DNA of 64,000 nt, taken from positions 558,001-622,000 of the forward strand of contig OZ242258.1 in assembly GCA_965207025.1 (NCBI GenBank), read 5' to 3'. A program made the position numbers and the translations under genes. The notes under the pieces were generated by a model, which searched no databases, had not been told where the DNA came from, and worked only from the letters and a program-made list of their open reading frames with translations. Positions 25,730-33,128 of this stretch are shown here, piece by piece. Every line of letters starts with the position of its first letter. The first letter of the stretch is position 1. The stretch comes from Bin87 sp034423595. GTDB lineage: Bacteria > Chloroflexota > Dehalococcoidia > Lucifugimonadales > UBA3495.

Positions 25730-26607
25730 CGCGGGAGTCAGTCCCCGTGCATTACGCCTACGTAGCCCGATACGAGTACTCGGATGTGGTCGTGCAGAAC
25801 GACAACTTCCTCAGGCTATCCCCCTACGACGACCGGTACCAGACGCCGGCCGAGGGTGGCTGTGACATCTCTACGATTCCGGCGGGCCGCAAGATAACCT
25901 ACCCCGACCGCCTGGGCAACGAGGTCAACCGCGTCAGGATAACCGCACCCCACCGGGAGCTCATCATTGCTGCTACCGGCCGGGTGTGCCTGAACGAGCG
26001 GACGCCCGCGCTGTCCGATATGCCGATGGAGTTCATAGCCTACGGGCTTGAGGCGCAGGAATTTCTCTCTGCCTCGCTGTTGGTGGATCCCGAAAGCGTG
26101 CGGGACTCGGCGCAGGTGGCTGTCGGATCGGCGTCCACGCTGCTGGACACCGTGCGGTCGGTGGTTACGTGGGTGTACGAGCACATCCGGTACGAGCGCG
26201 GGAACACTTCGGTGAACACCCCGGCCGCGGAGGTGCTGGAATCCCGGAGCGGCGTATGCCAGGACATGACCCACCTGTCAATGGCGATGCTGCGCGTCCA
26301 CGGAGTGCCGGCCCGTTACGTCAGCGGCCTGCTGACTCGCCAACCCGGCGAGACCCACGCCTGGCTGGAGTTCCTGCATCCTGAGCTGGGATGGCTCCCT
26401 GCCGACCCAACCAAGGGGGCCGTGGAACTCAACGGCGCCGACTACCTGAAATTCGCGGTTGGACGCGATTACTCTGAGGTTCCGCCCGTGTCAGGGTCTT
26501 TCGTTTCCAGGGGCGAGGGATGGCTGAACTTCACTACTGCGGAAGTGTTTTTCGACCGGGAGACAGTATCGGTGGACGACGCGCTGGCGCTGCTGGACGG
26601 TTCGTGA
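25702..26607 (+). CDS. Transglutaminase-like protease-fold protein
   Basis: The 301-aa protein has an N-terminal beta domain (about 1-120) and a transglutaminase core with the full catalytic triad: Cys186 in SGVCQDMTH, His219 in THAWLEF and Asp in LPADPTKG. Family members act as amidases or proteases. It overlaps the ATP-grasp gene and is followed by an alpha-E gene, the standard three-gene neighbourhood proposed to make or trim an isopeptide-linked product. Start ATG 25702 follows AGGAGG. Confidence 0.92.
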   Translation: MQTELGGPLARESVPVHYAYVARYEYSDVVVQNDNFLRLSPYDDRYQTPAEGGCDISTIPAGRKITYPDRLGNEVNRVRITAPHRELIIAATGRVCLNERTPALSDMPMEFIAYGLEAQEFLSASLLVDPESVRDSAQVAVGSASTLLDTVRSVVTWVYEHIRYERGNTSVNTPAAEVLESRSGVCQDMTHLSMAMLRVHGVPARYVSGLLTRQPGETHAWLEFLHPELGWLPADPTKGAVELNGADYLKFAVGRDYSEVPPVSGSFVSRGEGWLNFTTAEVFFDRETVSVDDALALLDGS

Positions 26608-26612
26608 ACCGT

Positions 26613-26641
26613 GTAGGGGCAGGTTTGAAACCTGCCCCTAC
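26613..26641. repeat. 29-bp palindromic repeat, copy C
   Basis: GTAGGGGCAGG and CCTGCCCCTAC arms around TTTGAAA, five bases after the transglutaminase stop and inside the presumed operon, upstream of the alpha-E gene. Confidence 0.8.
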
Positions 26642-26677
26642 CGACAGACGACACTACGAAAGGAGTACGGTTGGATT

Positions 26678-27202
26678 ATGGTGGAACCGAGGTCGATATC
26701 CGTTAGCCCGGACCGGTGGCTGACCGACTCCAGGGTGTACAACCTGATTTGGCTGGGACGCTGGCTGGAACGGGCCGACAACATCGCGCGGGTGATAAAC
26801 ACGTTTGCGCGCATCGCGGTGGAGAGCGGGGGCGACATGCCGGCGTTGCAGCAGTCGCTGGGCAACGCCGCGGCCATCCGGGGAATCCGGGTTGAGGACT
26901 CGGGAAGGTCGCTGGAGATGCTGCTCAAAGAGCATGCAGCGTCGTCCATCTACCATAGCCTGCACACCGCCCGCAGCAACGCCACTCACGTGGGGACGGT
27001 AGAGCTGATCCGCGCCATCTCGGAGACGGTGATGACGCTGGAAAAGGATGGCGCCATGCCTGCGTCGCCATTGGAAGCGCTGTTGCTCACGAATGAAGTG
27101 CTGGAACGCCTGGAGACGGTGTACAAAATCATTGACGACAGCTGGTTCCACCAGGAGGCGCTGTCGGAAGAAGAGGTGTACCGACGGTTCGTGCAGCAGT
27201 AA
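26678..27202 (+). CDS. Alpha-E domain protein, half length
   Basis: Alpha-E (DUF403) proteins are all-helical partners of the ATP-grasp and transglutaminase proteins upstream. The N-terminal motif NLIWLGRWLERADNIARVINT is clear. The usual length is about 300 aa; this one is 174, ending after SWFHQEALSEEEVYRRF, so it lacks the second half of the helical repeat or represents a short branch. The frame is intact, and no frameshifted continuation was found downstream. Confidence 0.82.
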   Translation: MVEPRSISVSPDRWLTDSRVYNLIWLGRWLERADNIARVINTFARIAVESGGDMPALQQSLGNAAAIRGIRVEDSGRSLEMLLKEHAASSIYHSLHTARSNATHVGTVELIRAISETVMTLEKDGAMPASPLEALLLTNEVLERLETVYKIIDDSWFHQEALSEEEVYRRFVQQ

Positions 27203-27276
27203 CCGCTTTTTGGATTACGTGTTGAAACGACCAAGGTCAATTGGTGTATGATTGACATGCGGCTTGGGAGTGTAAC

Positions 27277-27468
27277 GTGTTAACTGTGCTGGCGTTCGTG
27301 TCTGTGGCATTCATCTGCGTCCCGGTGCTGGGGGCGGGTATATGGTTGACCAGGACCGGGAAGACTGCCACCGTCAAGTGCATGGGAGCGGCGATCATGT
27401 GCTTGGGGAGTTTGCCGGCTCTCCTCATTCTACTTTTCTTCTACTGGATGCTTTTTCAATCGGAATAA
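27277..27468 (+). CDS. Small two-helix membrane protein
   Basis: The 63-residue product begins at GTG 27277, behind GGGAG. It is two hydrophobic helices joined by a short basic loop (TRTGKTATVK). No family is recognised. It ends eight bases before the convergent CDF transporter gene. Coding is supported only by the start context and hydrophobic pattern. Confidence 0.45.
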   Translation: MLTVLAFVSVAFICVPVLGAGIWLTRTGKTATVKCMGAAIMCLGSLPALLILLFFYWMLFQSE

Positions 27469-27476
27469 CCGGCAAC

Positions 27477-28229
27477 CTACGCCCGGCAGCAGGCCGCTCG
27501 ACAGGCGCGCAGCCCGTAGATGCAGTTCACGCAGAAGCAGACCAGGCGGGTCAAGTACCCATGTTGATGCTCCGGCACGTTTTCATCTTCGTGGTCATCA
27601 AGATGCCCGTGGGCGTGCCCGTGCTCATGCTCATCGCCGGCGAAGTTTTCGCGCCCTTCCTTGATGAAGAAGGGTATCAGCAGCAGACCGGCCACCGGGT
27701 CCGCCCACCACCAGCCGATGAGCGCGTTCAGCCCGATTCCCAGCAGCACGGCTACATCCTGCAGGTCGCAGAACAGGCTTTCGATAGCCTCCGCCCGCAG
27801 CGCCCGCGACTGCATCCGCGCCGCGATGCGCATCTTGCCGACGTATAGCGTCGCCATCACCAGCGCGCTGGCCACTACGATGATTACGCCGGCCAAACTC
27901 GGTTCCGGCCGGGGCAACCATCCCACCAGGCTGGCGACGGAATGCAGAGCGACATACCCCGCCAGCAGGAAGAAGGTGCATCCAATTAGCCATCGCGCCC
28001 GCCGCTCCGCCGCTTCCGCATCATCTCCATTCCCTTCCGCCCGCAGCCGCCACACCAGCACGCCGCCGGCAAATAGCTCAACTATGCTGTCCAGCGCAAA
28101 AGCCAGCAGCGATACGCTGCCGGCCTGAACGCCCGCCCAGAAGCCGGCGCCTGCCTCGGCCAGATTCCACACCAAGCCGATCCCGACCAGAATCAGCGCA
28201 GTCCGGCGCAGATTATCATGTTGCTGCAT
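27477..28229 (-). CDS. Cation diffusion facilitator-like metal transporter with His- and Cys-rich tail
   Basis: The 250-aa product has about six membrane helices with the CDF metal-site pattern: acidic residues in helix 2 (FALDSIVELFAGG) and helix 5 (ESLFCDLQDVAVLLG). The C-terminus carries a His/Asp/Glu-rich stretch (EHEHGHAHGHLDDHED) and then a short run with five cysteines (CFCVNCIYGLRACRAACC). Such tails bind Zn, Co or Cu. The usual CDF cytoplasmic ferredoxin-like domain is absent. SD GGGAGGGAG precedes the ATG. Confidence 0.8.
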   Translation of the reverse strand: MQQHDNLRRTALILVGIGLVWNLAEAGAGFWAGVQAGSVSLLAFALDSIVELFAGGVLVWRLRAEGNGDDAEAAERRARWLIGCTFFLLAGYVALHSVASLVGWLPRPEPSLAGVIIVVASALVMATLYVGKMRIAARMQSRALRAEAIESLFCDLQDVAVLLGIGLNALIGWWWADPVAGLLLIPFFIKEGRENFAGDEHEHGHAHGHLDDHEDENVPEHQHGYLTRLVCFCVNCIYGLRACRAACCRA

Positions 28230-28323
28230 CAGAGTTACTCCCTCCCTCTGTAGCGCAGGTCAATTATAAAGCCTTCACGCCATGCCTGTCTCTCCCTCGC
28301 CCATCCTGACTACCTCTTTCCCG

Positions 28324-28347
28324 CTCATCCTGAGCTTGTCGAAGGAC
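28324..28347. repeat. Dispersed repeat fragment supplying the end of the DUF2306 gene
   Basis: The sequence CTCATCCTGAGCTTGTCGAA is a widely scattered bacterial repeat motif; here it encodes the final residues and stop of the upstream membrane protein. Confidence 0.5.
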
Positions 28348-28987
28348 GCGCCTGCCGCGCCGTGCGCACGTTCCACCAGACGATCAGGGGCGTAATCACG
28401 ATGGTAGGCAGCAGCCAGGGGATCCAAACCGGGTTCATGCTCACGTTGACCACCATCACGGCGGTAACGGTGGCGATGGTGCCGGCCATCATGTTGGTCA
28501 GGTGCCGCTGGATGCGCAGATGAGGGGCGGGACGGCGACGCGTCCCCCGGCCCTGGTTGAAGAACAACCCGTCGGCGACGCTCAGGGCCACCGCGATGAA
28601 CCCAAACGCCACCATGGTGACCCAGTTGCCGCCGCCCGTTGTGGCAAGGACGCCGGCGTAAACCCACATACCCAGACCGGTCAGGCCCATAATCCCGGCG
28701 GCGAGCCAGTCCACCGGCTGTGGCCGGCGACTACGGTTGCGGGCGAAGCGCCAGCCGGCGAAGACCAGGTAAAAGCTGAAGATGGCGATCAGGAGCAGGA
28801 ATACACTGGCGCCGAAAATCGCCAGCGGGATGGCGGTGAGGAATATCAGCGTCATCCCGCTGGCGTACACCCGGCCGGCGAGGATGTGAATCCGCCCGCC
28901 CTTGGCCGTAACCAGCGCGACAAATGCAGCGACCAGCGCGACGGAACCGGCGGCGATGTGGATGACCAATAGAACCAGAGCAAGCAT
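28325..28987 (-). CDS. DUF2306-like integral membrane protein
   Basis: The 220-aa product has six to seven membrane helices with features of the DUF2306 family (RIHILAGRVYASGM, RIQRHLTNMMAG). Function unknown; possibly haem-related because of conserved His residues in those segments. The last residues, RPSTSSG, and the stop codon are encoded by a fragment of a common dispersed repeat (28324-28347, CTCATCCTGAGCTTGTCGAA), so the C-terminus has been overwritten by repeat DNA. Confidence 0.78.
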   Translation of the reverse strand: MLALVLLVIHIAAGSVALVAAFVALVTAKGGRIHILAGRVYASGMTLIFLTAIPLAIFGASVFLLLIAIFSFYLVFAGWRFARNRSRRPQPVDWLAAGIMGLTGLGMWVYAGVLATTGGGNWVTMVAFGFIAVALSVADGLFFNQGRGTRRRPAPHLRIQRHLTNMMAGTIATVTAVMVVNVSMNPVWIPWLLPTIVITPLIVWWNVRTARQARPSTSSG

Positions 28988-29029
28988 GGCTGGTCATATG
29001 TACATCAGCCGCCACCCGATGACAAGCAA

Positions 29030-30124
29030 TCAGTCAAAGCAGGTGAAGCTCAAGGCGGTTCTCCCCTCTTGCGCAGGGGCGTCGTCCGGGATAGAGACGT
29101 CGCGGTCGAAAACTCGGACGGGAGTGTTGCCGGCCACGTCCTCCAGCCGAGCTTCGATAACCAGCTGGTATTCCCCCTCGCTCCAGGGAACGGAAGGTGT
29201 GAACCACCAACTCCAATCCTGCGCATCCGACTCGCCTTCACCGGAAATCGGATTGCCGGTCCGGTCGGATACCCACAGGCTGTTTTGCAGCAGGGCGTGA
29301 TCCAGCGGCCGGTTGAAATCGACGACCAAAGGCGCCCGCGAACCGGCGTGTGGCTCGGTGAGTCGCCACGCGGTCGGGTCGATGCGGGAGCGGAGGGCCG
29401 GGCCGATCCGATAGCGGCGCTCGGCGCCGGCCTGGAGGGGCTGCCCTTTCGCATCCCGAAAATTCGAGTCAACGGTTACGCTGACCGTCATGCCTTCCGC
29501 CAGCGGGTAGCCGAGCTCGCGGTTGGGCGCAAGGCCGCGCTTGATCCGGCCGGGGTCCAGCAGCAGGGTGAGTCTCCGGCGCTCCCGATCCCACAGCTCC
29601 GGATCGGGAGGGAGGAAAACACCCTCCAGGGTTTCGCCTGTGTCCGCGTCGCAGACCTTGATCGCCTGCGCCGCCCAACCCTCGCTCATGGGCGCGGAAA
29701 AATGCACGTACATCCTGAGCAGGTTGTACGGCAGCGTCGAGGTCGTCGGGTGGATACTCAGGACCTGGGCGGTTGGAACCGAGCCTATGGAAGGCCGGCG
29801 GATGGCCAAAATCTCGGTTCCCTGGGCGCTGTCGCCGGACTCAACCCTCAGCGAATAGCTCATCCCATCCGCAAACGGAAAACGGGGAACGAAGCGCACC
29901 GCTTCATCCTGCAAGGCGAATGTGCCGGCCACCGCCGGCAAAGCGGTACGATCTGCGCCGTGCCCCAGGGCTTCGGAGGGAAAGAGGGCCAGACGCCGGC
30001 TCAGTTCGCCGGCGTCTGGCTTGCGAAGTTCGTGGAGTTCGGTTTGAGTCCAGCCGGTGACCTTCAGAGAACTCCGCCCCTGGCATTCCACCCATTCCAG
30101 CAGCAGTTGGCGACGCTCGCTCAC
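29030..30124 (-). CDS. Unknown protein with Ig-like (Big_5/SbsA-type) domains
   Basis: The 364-aa protein has three blocks that look like Ig-type beta domains with paired strands and the SbsA-like hydrophobic pattern FSAPMSEGW and FNRPLDHALL (about 140-160 and 270-285). No signal peptide is evident. It starts at GTG, overlapping the stop of the upstream beta-propeller gene by four bases, so the two are translated together and may form one complex. Function unknown. Confidence 0.75.
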   Translation of the reverse strand: MSERRQLLLEWVECQGRSSLKVTGWTQTELHELRKPDAGELSRRLALFPSEALGHGADRTALPAVAGTFALQDEAVRFVPRFPFADGMSYSLRVESGDSAQGTEILAIRRPSIGSVPTAQVLSIHPTTSTLPYNLLRMYVHFSAPMSEGWAAQAIKVCDADTGETLEGVFLPPDPELWDRERRRLTLLLDPGRIKRGLAPNRELGYPLAEGMTVSVTVDSNFRDAKGQPLQAGAERRYRIGPALRSRIDPTAWRLTEPHAGSRAPLVVDFNRPLDHALLQNSLWVSDRTGNPISGEGESDAQDWSWWFTPSVPWSEGEYQLVIEARLEDVAGNTPVRVFDRDVSIPDDAPAQEGRTALSFTCFD

Positions 30125-31212
30125 AGCGTGGCGGTGGCGTAGGTGTGCAGGTGGGTGTGGCCGTCGTCGTCCTGTTGCAGCATCACCACTCCGCTGCCGT
30201 TGAGGTTCACCATGCGCTTGACGCCGGGGTGCGGCAGCAGCTCACGCGGCACGCCCACTCCCGGGGTGACCGGATCCGCCGGGGATGCGTCCAGCGAATC
30301 ATCGGGGACGGTCAGCGGCCCCTGTCCGTCGATGTCCGAGCACGCGATCTTGAACAGCGGATGGCGGTCGTTGCAAACCAGCAGGTATTCACCGCCGTCG
30401 TGTTCGTAGGAGATCAGGTCCAGCGGATGGTTATGGGAACCCAGCTCGGCGACGGTCTTGCCCATTACGTGCTTGCCGGCGTCCAAATCGGCCATCGTGA
30501 ATTGCACCACCGGGGTGCAGGTGTAGCTGGCCAGGATGCTGCTGTTGCCCTGGTAGGGCACGAAGGCGCGGATGGGCGCTGCCGTCTCGTACTTGCCGTG
30601 GGAAACGTGGAATATCTCCAGCGAGTTGGATTCGGCCGCGCCGTTGAAGGGGAACGGGATGCGCCGGAAGGTGGATGTGAACTCCTCGTTGGAAGTTCCG
30701 GCCACCATGAGCAGGCCGTCCACGTAGGACATATCGGTGACGGTAACGGTGCGCAATTGCATCCTCGTGACCACGCGGGGGTCGTCCGCGTCCGCGGCGT
30801 CCGTGATGGCGTACTGGGAAAAGGCTACGTTCTCCAGCGCCACGTCGGCGATGGAGCCGCCGCCCGCGATTTTGAATATCACGGGGATGGCGGAGTCTCC
30901 GGCGCCGCGCATCACCGAGAGGTAGAGGTTGTTGGACGTCGGGTGAACGGCCATGTCGCGGATGGCCACGTCGTCCCTTGAACAGCCCAGATAGGACGCC
31001 AAGGAAGCGTCAATGTTGTCCAGGTTAACATCCTGGGGCGGGCCGTCGCCCGAGTCGGCCACGTCAACGGCGAATATGTTCGCGCCGACGTTGTCTGCGA
31101 TGAACAGAATCCCCTGCGGGCCGAAAGCCAGCGGCCCTACGGATGCAATATCCGGCGTGCCTACGGACAGGCCGAGGTTTTCGAGATTTGTTGCGGTTCC
31201 GAGCTCAACCAT
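30121..31212 (-). CDS. Beta-propeller-like protein
   Basis: The 363-aa product has repeats of hydrophobic strand pairs with G-x-L-F/Y-x-A/V-D (GILFIADNVGANIFAVDV, NNLYLSVMRG, EYLLVCNDRHPLFKI) consistent with a six- or seven-bladed propeller. It has no signal peptide. SD AAGGAGG precedes the ATG, and the stop overlaps the next gene (GTGA). Function unknown; other propeller proteins act as scaffolds or enzymes. Confidence 0.75.
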   Translation of the reverse strand: MVELGTATNLENLGLSVGTPDIASVGPLAFGPQGILFIADNVGANIFAVDVADSGDGPPQDVNLDNIDASLASYLGCSRDDVAIRDMAVHPTSNNLYLSVMRGAGDSAIPVIFKIAGGGSIADVALENVAFSQYAITDAADADDPRVVTRMQLRTVTVTDMSYVDGLLMVAGTSNEEFTSTFRRIPFPFNGAAESNSLEIFHVSHGKYETAAPIRAFVPYQGNSSILASYTCTPVVQFTMADLDAGKHVMGKTVAELGSHNHPLDLISYEHDGGEYLLVCNDRHPLFKIACSDIDGQGPLTVPDDSLDASPADPVTPGVGVPRELLPHPGVKRMVNLNGSGVVMLQQDDDGHTHLHTYATATL

Positions 31213-31363
31213 GGCAACCTCCTTACGTTAACCGTCATACTATTGCCCAGAGTGTAGCATTACGGTGAGGCTGCGGCTACTAGGAATAGGAACCGATGGT
31301 CAGCCGGTACGCAACTGTATGCTACACTCCCAACGCGCCGCTAATACTGAAAGGAAAAGGCCT

Positions 31364-32299
31364 TTGAGAAAATACACGCTAATCTCCATTCTGCTTGTCT
31401 TGGCCGTAGGCTGGTTCGCTTGCGCACCCATCCAAGTTGGCCCCACACCGGCTGACGACACTCTTATACTCCTCACGTTGCCGCCCCCGACCCCCACTCC
31501 CACCGCCACACCGTACCCATTGGCAACGCCGACGGCCACTCCCCTTTCGACACCGACGCCCACCGCCACACCGTACCCGTTGGCAACGCCGACGGCCACT
31601 CCCCTTCCAACACCCTCACCGGATCCCGAAGCCACTCGAGTTGCCGAATTCCAGGAGGACGAGGCGAAAGTCGAAGAATTCCTCGAAAACTTCATCAGCA
31701 TCTCGTACGAGGCTACCTTTGACACGTCAGGTGAGCTCAACGATGATGGATACCCGTTCGCGGCCACCGTCAACGGATGGATGAAAATGGGAACAACAGA
31801 CGATCCCGCATCCCAGTTCTTTATGAAAATAGATATGACCAAGCCCATCAAACGCTCTATCGAAGTCGTCAGCCGCCCTAACACCCTCACTATGTTCCTT
31901 CATGACCTCGATGCAAGCAGATGGTACTTCATCCCTGAGAACTCCGCCGAGGTCGATGTCGGACCGATAGAGAACGCCAGCCACTTTCTGTTTTTCGGGC
32001 CCATGTTTCTTTCAGTCTTGCCACGTGAAGAAGCACAGCAAACCCCCGATGGATACATCCGCAAGGAATACATCCCCTTCGGCGCTTCGTCCACTACCGA
32101 CGGCAAGGAATACACCCCCTTCGGCACTTCGTCCACTACCTACGACCAGGAATACAACCTTGAAACCTTTACCCTAACCGACCCCGACGGCAAGGAAATC
32201 ATTCGAATACGCTATTTCGACCACAACAAGATCCACGACCTGGTTCGCTACGAACCGGTGGAAGAGTTACTCCCCAAAACCTATTGGGAGTCCCAATAG
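31364..32299 (+). CDS. Lipoprotein with Pro/Thr linker and tandem repeats
   Basis: I chose TTG 31364 because the frame then opens MRKYTLISILLVLAVGWFAC, a lipoprotein signal ending at Cys, with an AAAGGA motif upstream. Residues about 40-85 are a Pro/Thr/Ala stalk containing two copies of a ~63-base DNA repeat (TPTATPYPLATPTATPL twice). The C-terminal domain (about 95-311) recalls surface lipoproteins of the LppX/LprG type by size and beta pattern, without a firm match. A second 42-base tandem repeat at 32063-32152 gives two and a fraction copies of KEYxPFGxSSTT. Confidence 0.75.
   Translation: MRKYTLISILLVLAVGWFACAPIQVGPTPADDTLILLTLPPPTPTPTATPYPLATPTATPLSTPTPTATPYPLATPTATPLPTPSPDPEATRVAEFQEDEAKVEEFLENFISISYEATFDTSGELNDDGYPFAATVNGWMKMGTTDDPASQFFMKIDMTKPIKRSIEVVSRPNTLTMFLHDLDASRWYFIPENSAEVDVGPIENASHFLFFGPMFLSVLPREEAQQTPDGYIRKEYIPFGASSTTDGKEYTPFGTSSTTYDQEYNLETFTLTDPDGKEIIRIRYFDHNKIHDLVRYEPVEELLPKTYWESQ
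32063..32152 (+). repeat. 42-bp tandem repeat inside the lipoprotein gene
   Basis: Units start at 32063, 32105 and (partial) 32147, encoding a 14-residue repeat with K/Q-E-Y at its head. Confidence 0.75.
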
Positions 32300-32352
32300 C
32301 GCATATCCAGGGTAGAGTTCGAGCCCTCGATGGGTCTGGCTACGAATAAGTT

Positions 32353-32381
32353 GAGGTCAGAGAATTCGAACTCCCGACCTC
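32353..32381. terminator. Hairpin between convergent lipoprotein and hicA genes
   Basis: GAGGTC ... GACCTC with an inner GAG/CTC pair around AATTCGAA lies three bases beyond hicA on its downstream side and 53 bases after the lipoprotein stop. It may stop transcription from both sides. Confidence 0.4.
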
Positions 32382-32383
32382 TT

Positions 32384-32593
32384 CTAAGCCCGGTCGAATT
32401 CCTGCCTGGCGATGCCCAGGTCTCTGCGGATGCCGTGGACGGTTCCTGTGGCCAGGTCCCGGTTGGCGTGTCTTGGAATAGTGGTTTCCTGATTGTTGGA
32501 CGGGTTAACCCGGATTTCGTGGGAGCCTCCCGCCTGGCGTTCGAAGGCGCATCCCAGCCTGCGGAGCTTCCTCGTCAGCTCCCCGTAAGTCAT
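32384..32593 (-). CDS. hicA: HicA-type mRNA interferase toxin
   Basis: The 69-aa product is a double-stranded-RNA-binding-like fold RNase of the HicA/YcfA family. Landmarks are LRRLGCAFERQAGGSHEI, with the catalytic His in GGSH, and IPRHANRDLATGTVHGIRRDLGI. It overlaps its antitoxin gene by four bases (ATGA). The intact motif suggests an active toxin held in check by HicB. Confidence 0.92.
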   Translation of the reverse strand: MTYGELTRKLRRLGCAFERQAGGSHEIRVNPSNNQETTIPRHANRDLATGTVHGIRRDLGIARQEFDRA

Positions 32594-32835
32594 ACGGCTA
32601 TGGAAATCCTGCCCTTCCCGCTCCGTGAGCGGGCTATCCCCGCCGGCAGAGGCTTGCCCCGCTCCTGGTAGGAGAGAATGAATTGCTCGGCCACCGCGGA
32701 GAGTTCAGCCAGGGCCTCGCTGCCCGTCTCTCCCCACGCCCGGCACCCAGGCAGTTCCGGAGTTTCGGCCATGTAAAGCCATCCCTGGTCCTCGCAGGGT
32801 TCGTGCAGGACGCATTCCAACTGGTACAGTTCCAT
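32590..32835 (-). CDS. hicB: HicB-type antitoxin
   Basis: The 81-aa product has the HicB partial RNase H fold (WLYMAETPELPGCRAWGETGSEALAEL). It lacks the extra ribbon-helix-helix or HTH DNA-binding domain that many HicB proteins have, so autoregulation may work differently. The start at 32835 (MELYQLEC) is preferred because GGGGAGG stands six bases before it; an upstream in-frame ATG lies at 32868. Here the antitoxin gene precedes the toxin. Confidence 0.85.
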   Translation of the reverse strand: MELYQLECVLHEPCEDQGWLYMAETPELPGCRAWGETGSEALAELSAVAEQFILSYQERGKPLPAGIARSRSGKGRISIAV

Positions 32836-32924
32836 TTCGTCCTCCCCGTGCGGATACCGCTGATCCATCGCCTCCCTGAAAGGTTTCGATTAGCGTCGGA
32901 TTGGGCAACTTGAAGCCTAAAGCA

Positions 32925-33050
32925 TAAATGGTGGGCCTAAGCATACCATGCTGCGAACTTTTCGGCGGGAGGTTCGAATATAGTGTGGTGGGCCCTAGTC
33001 GGATCATACACACTTTGGAGATGGTTCCGTCTGCCCTATCTGGTGGACCT
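32925..33050. repeat. Imperfect intergenic repeat, copy X
   Basis: Two blocks, GGTGGGCCTAAGCATACCAT...AACTTTTCGGCGGGAGG (from 32930) and GATGGTTCCGTCTG...GGTGGACC (from 33018), match blocks of the region at 35617-35695 but in swapped order. No gene is seen in this 260-base gap. Confidence 0.5.
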
Positions 33051-33128
33051 TATCGATGGAGAACGACACAGGTCAAGACCATTCCATATCGCGGTCAACA
33101 AAGGGCGATTCTCCGACCGTCGCGGATC

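Noticed and set aside
32353..32381. tRNA T-arm-like sequence GTTCGAATT on the minus strand
   Set aside because: The T-stem does not pair properly and no acceptor or anticodon arm could be built; treated as a hairpin terminator.
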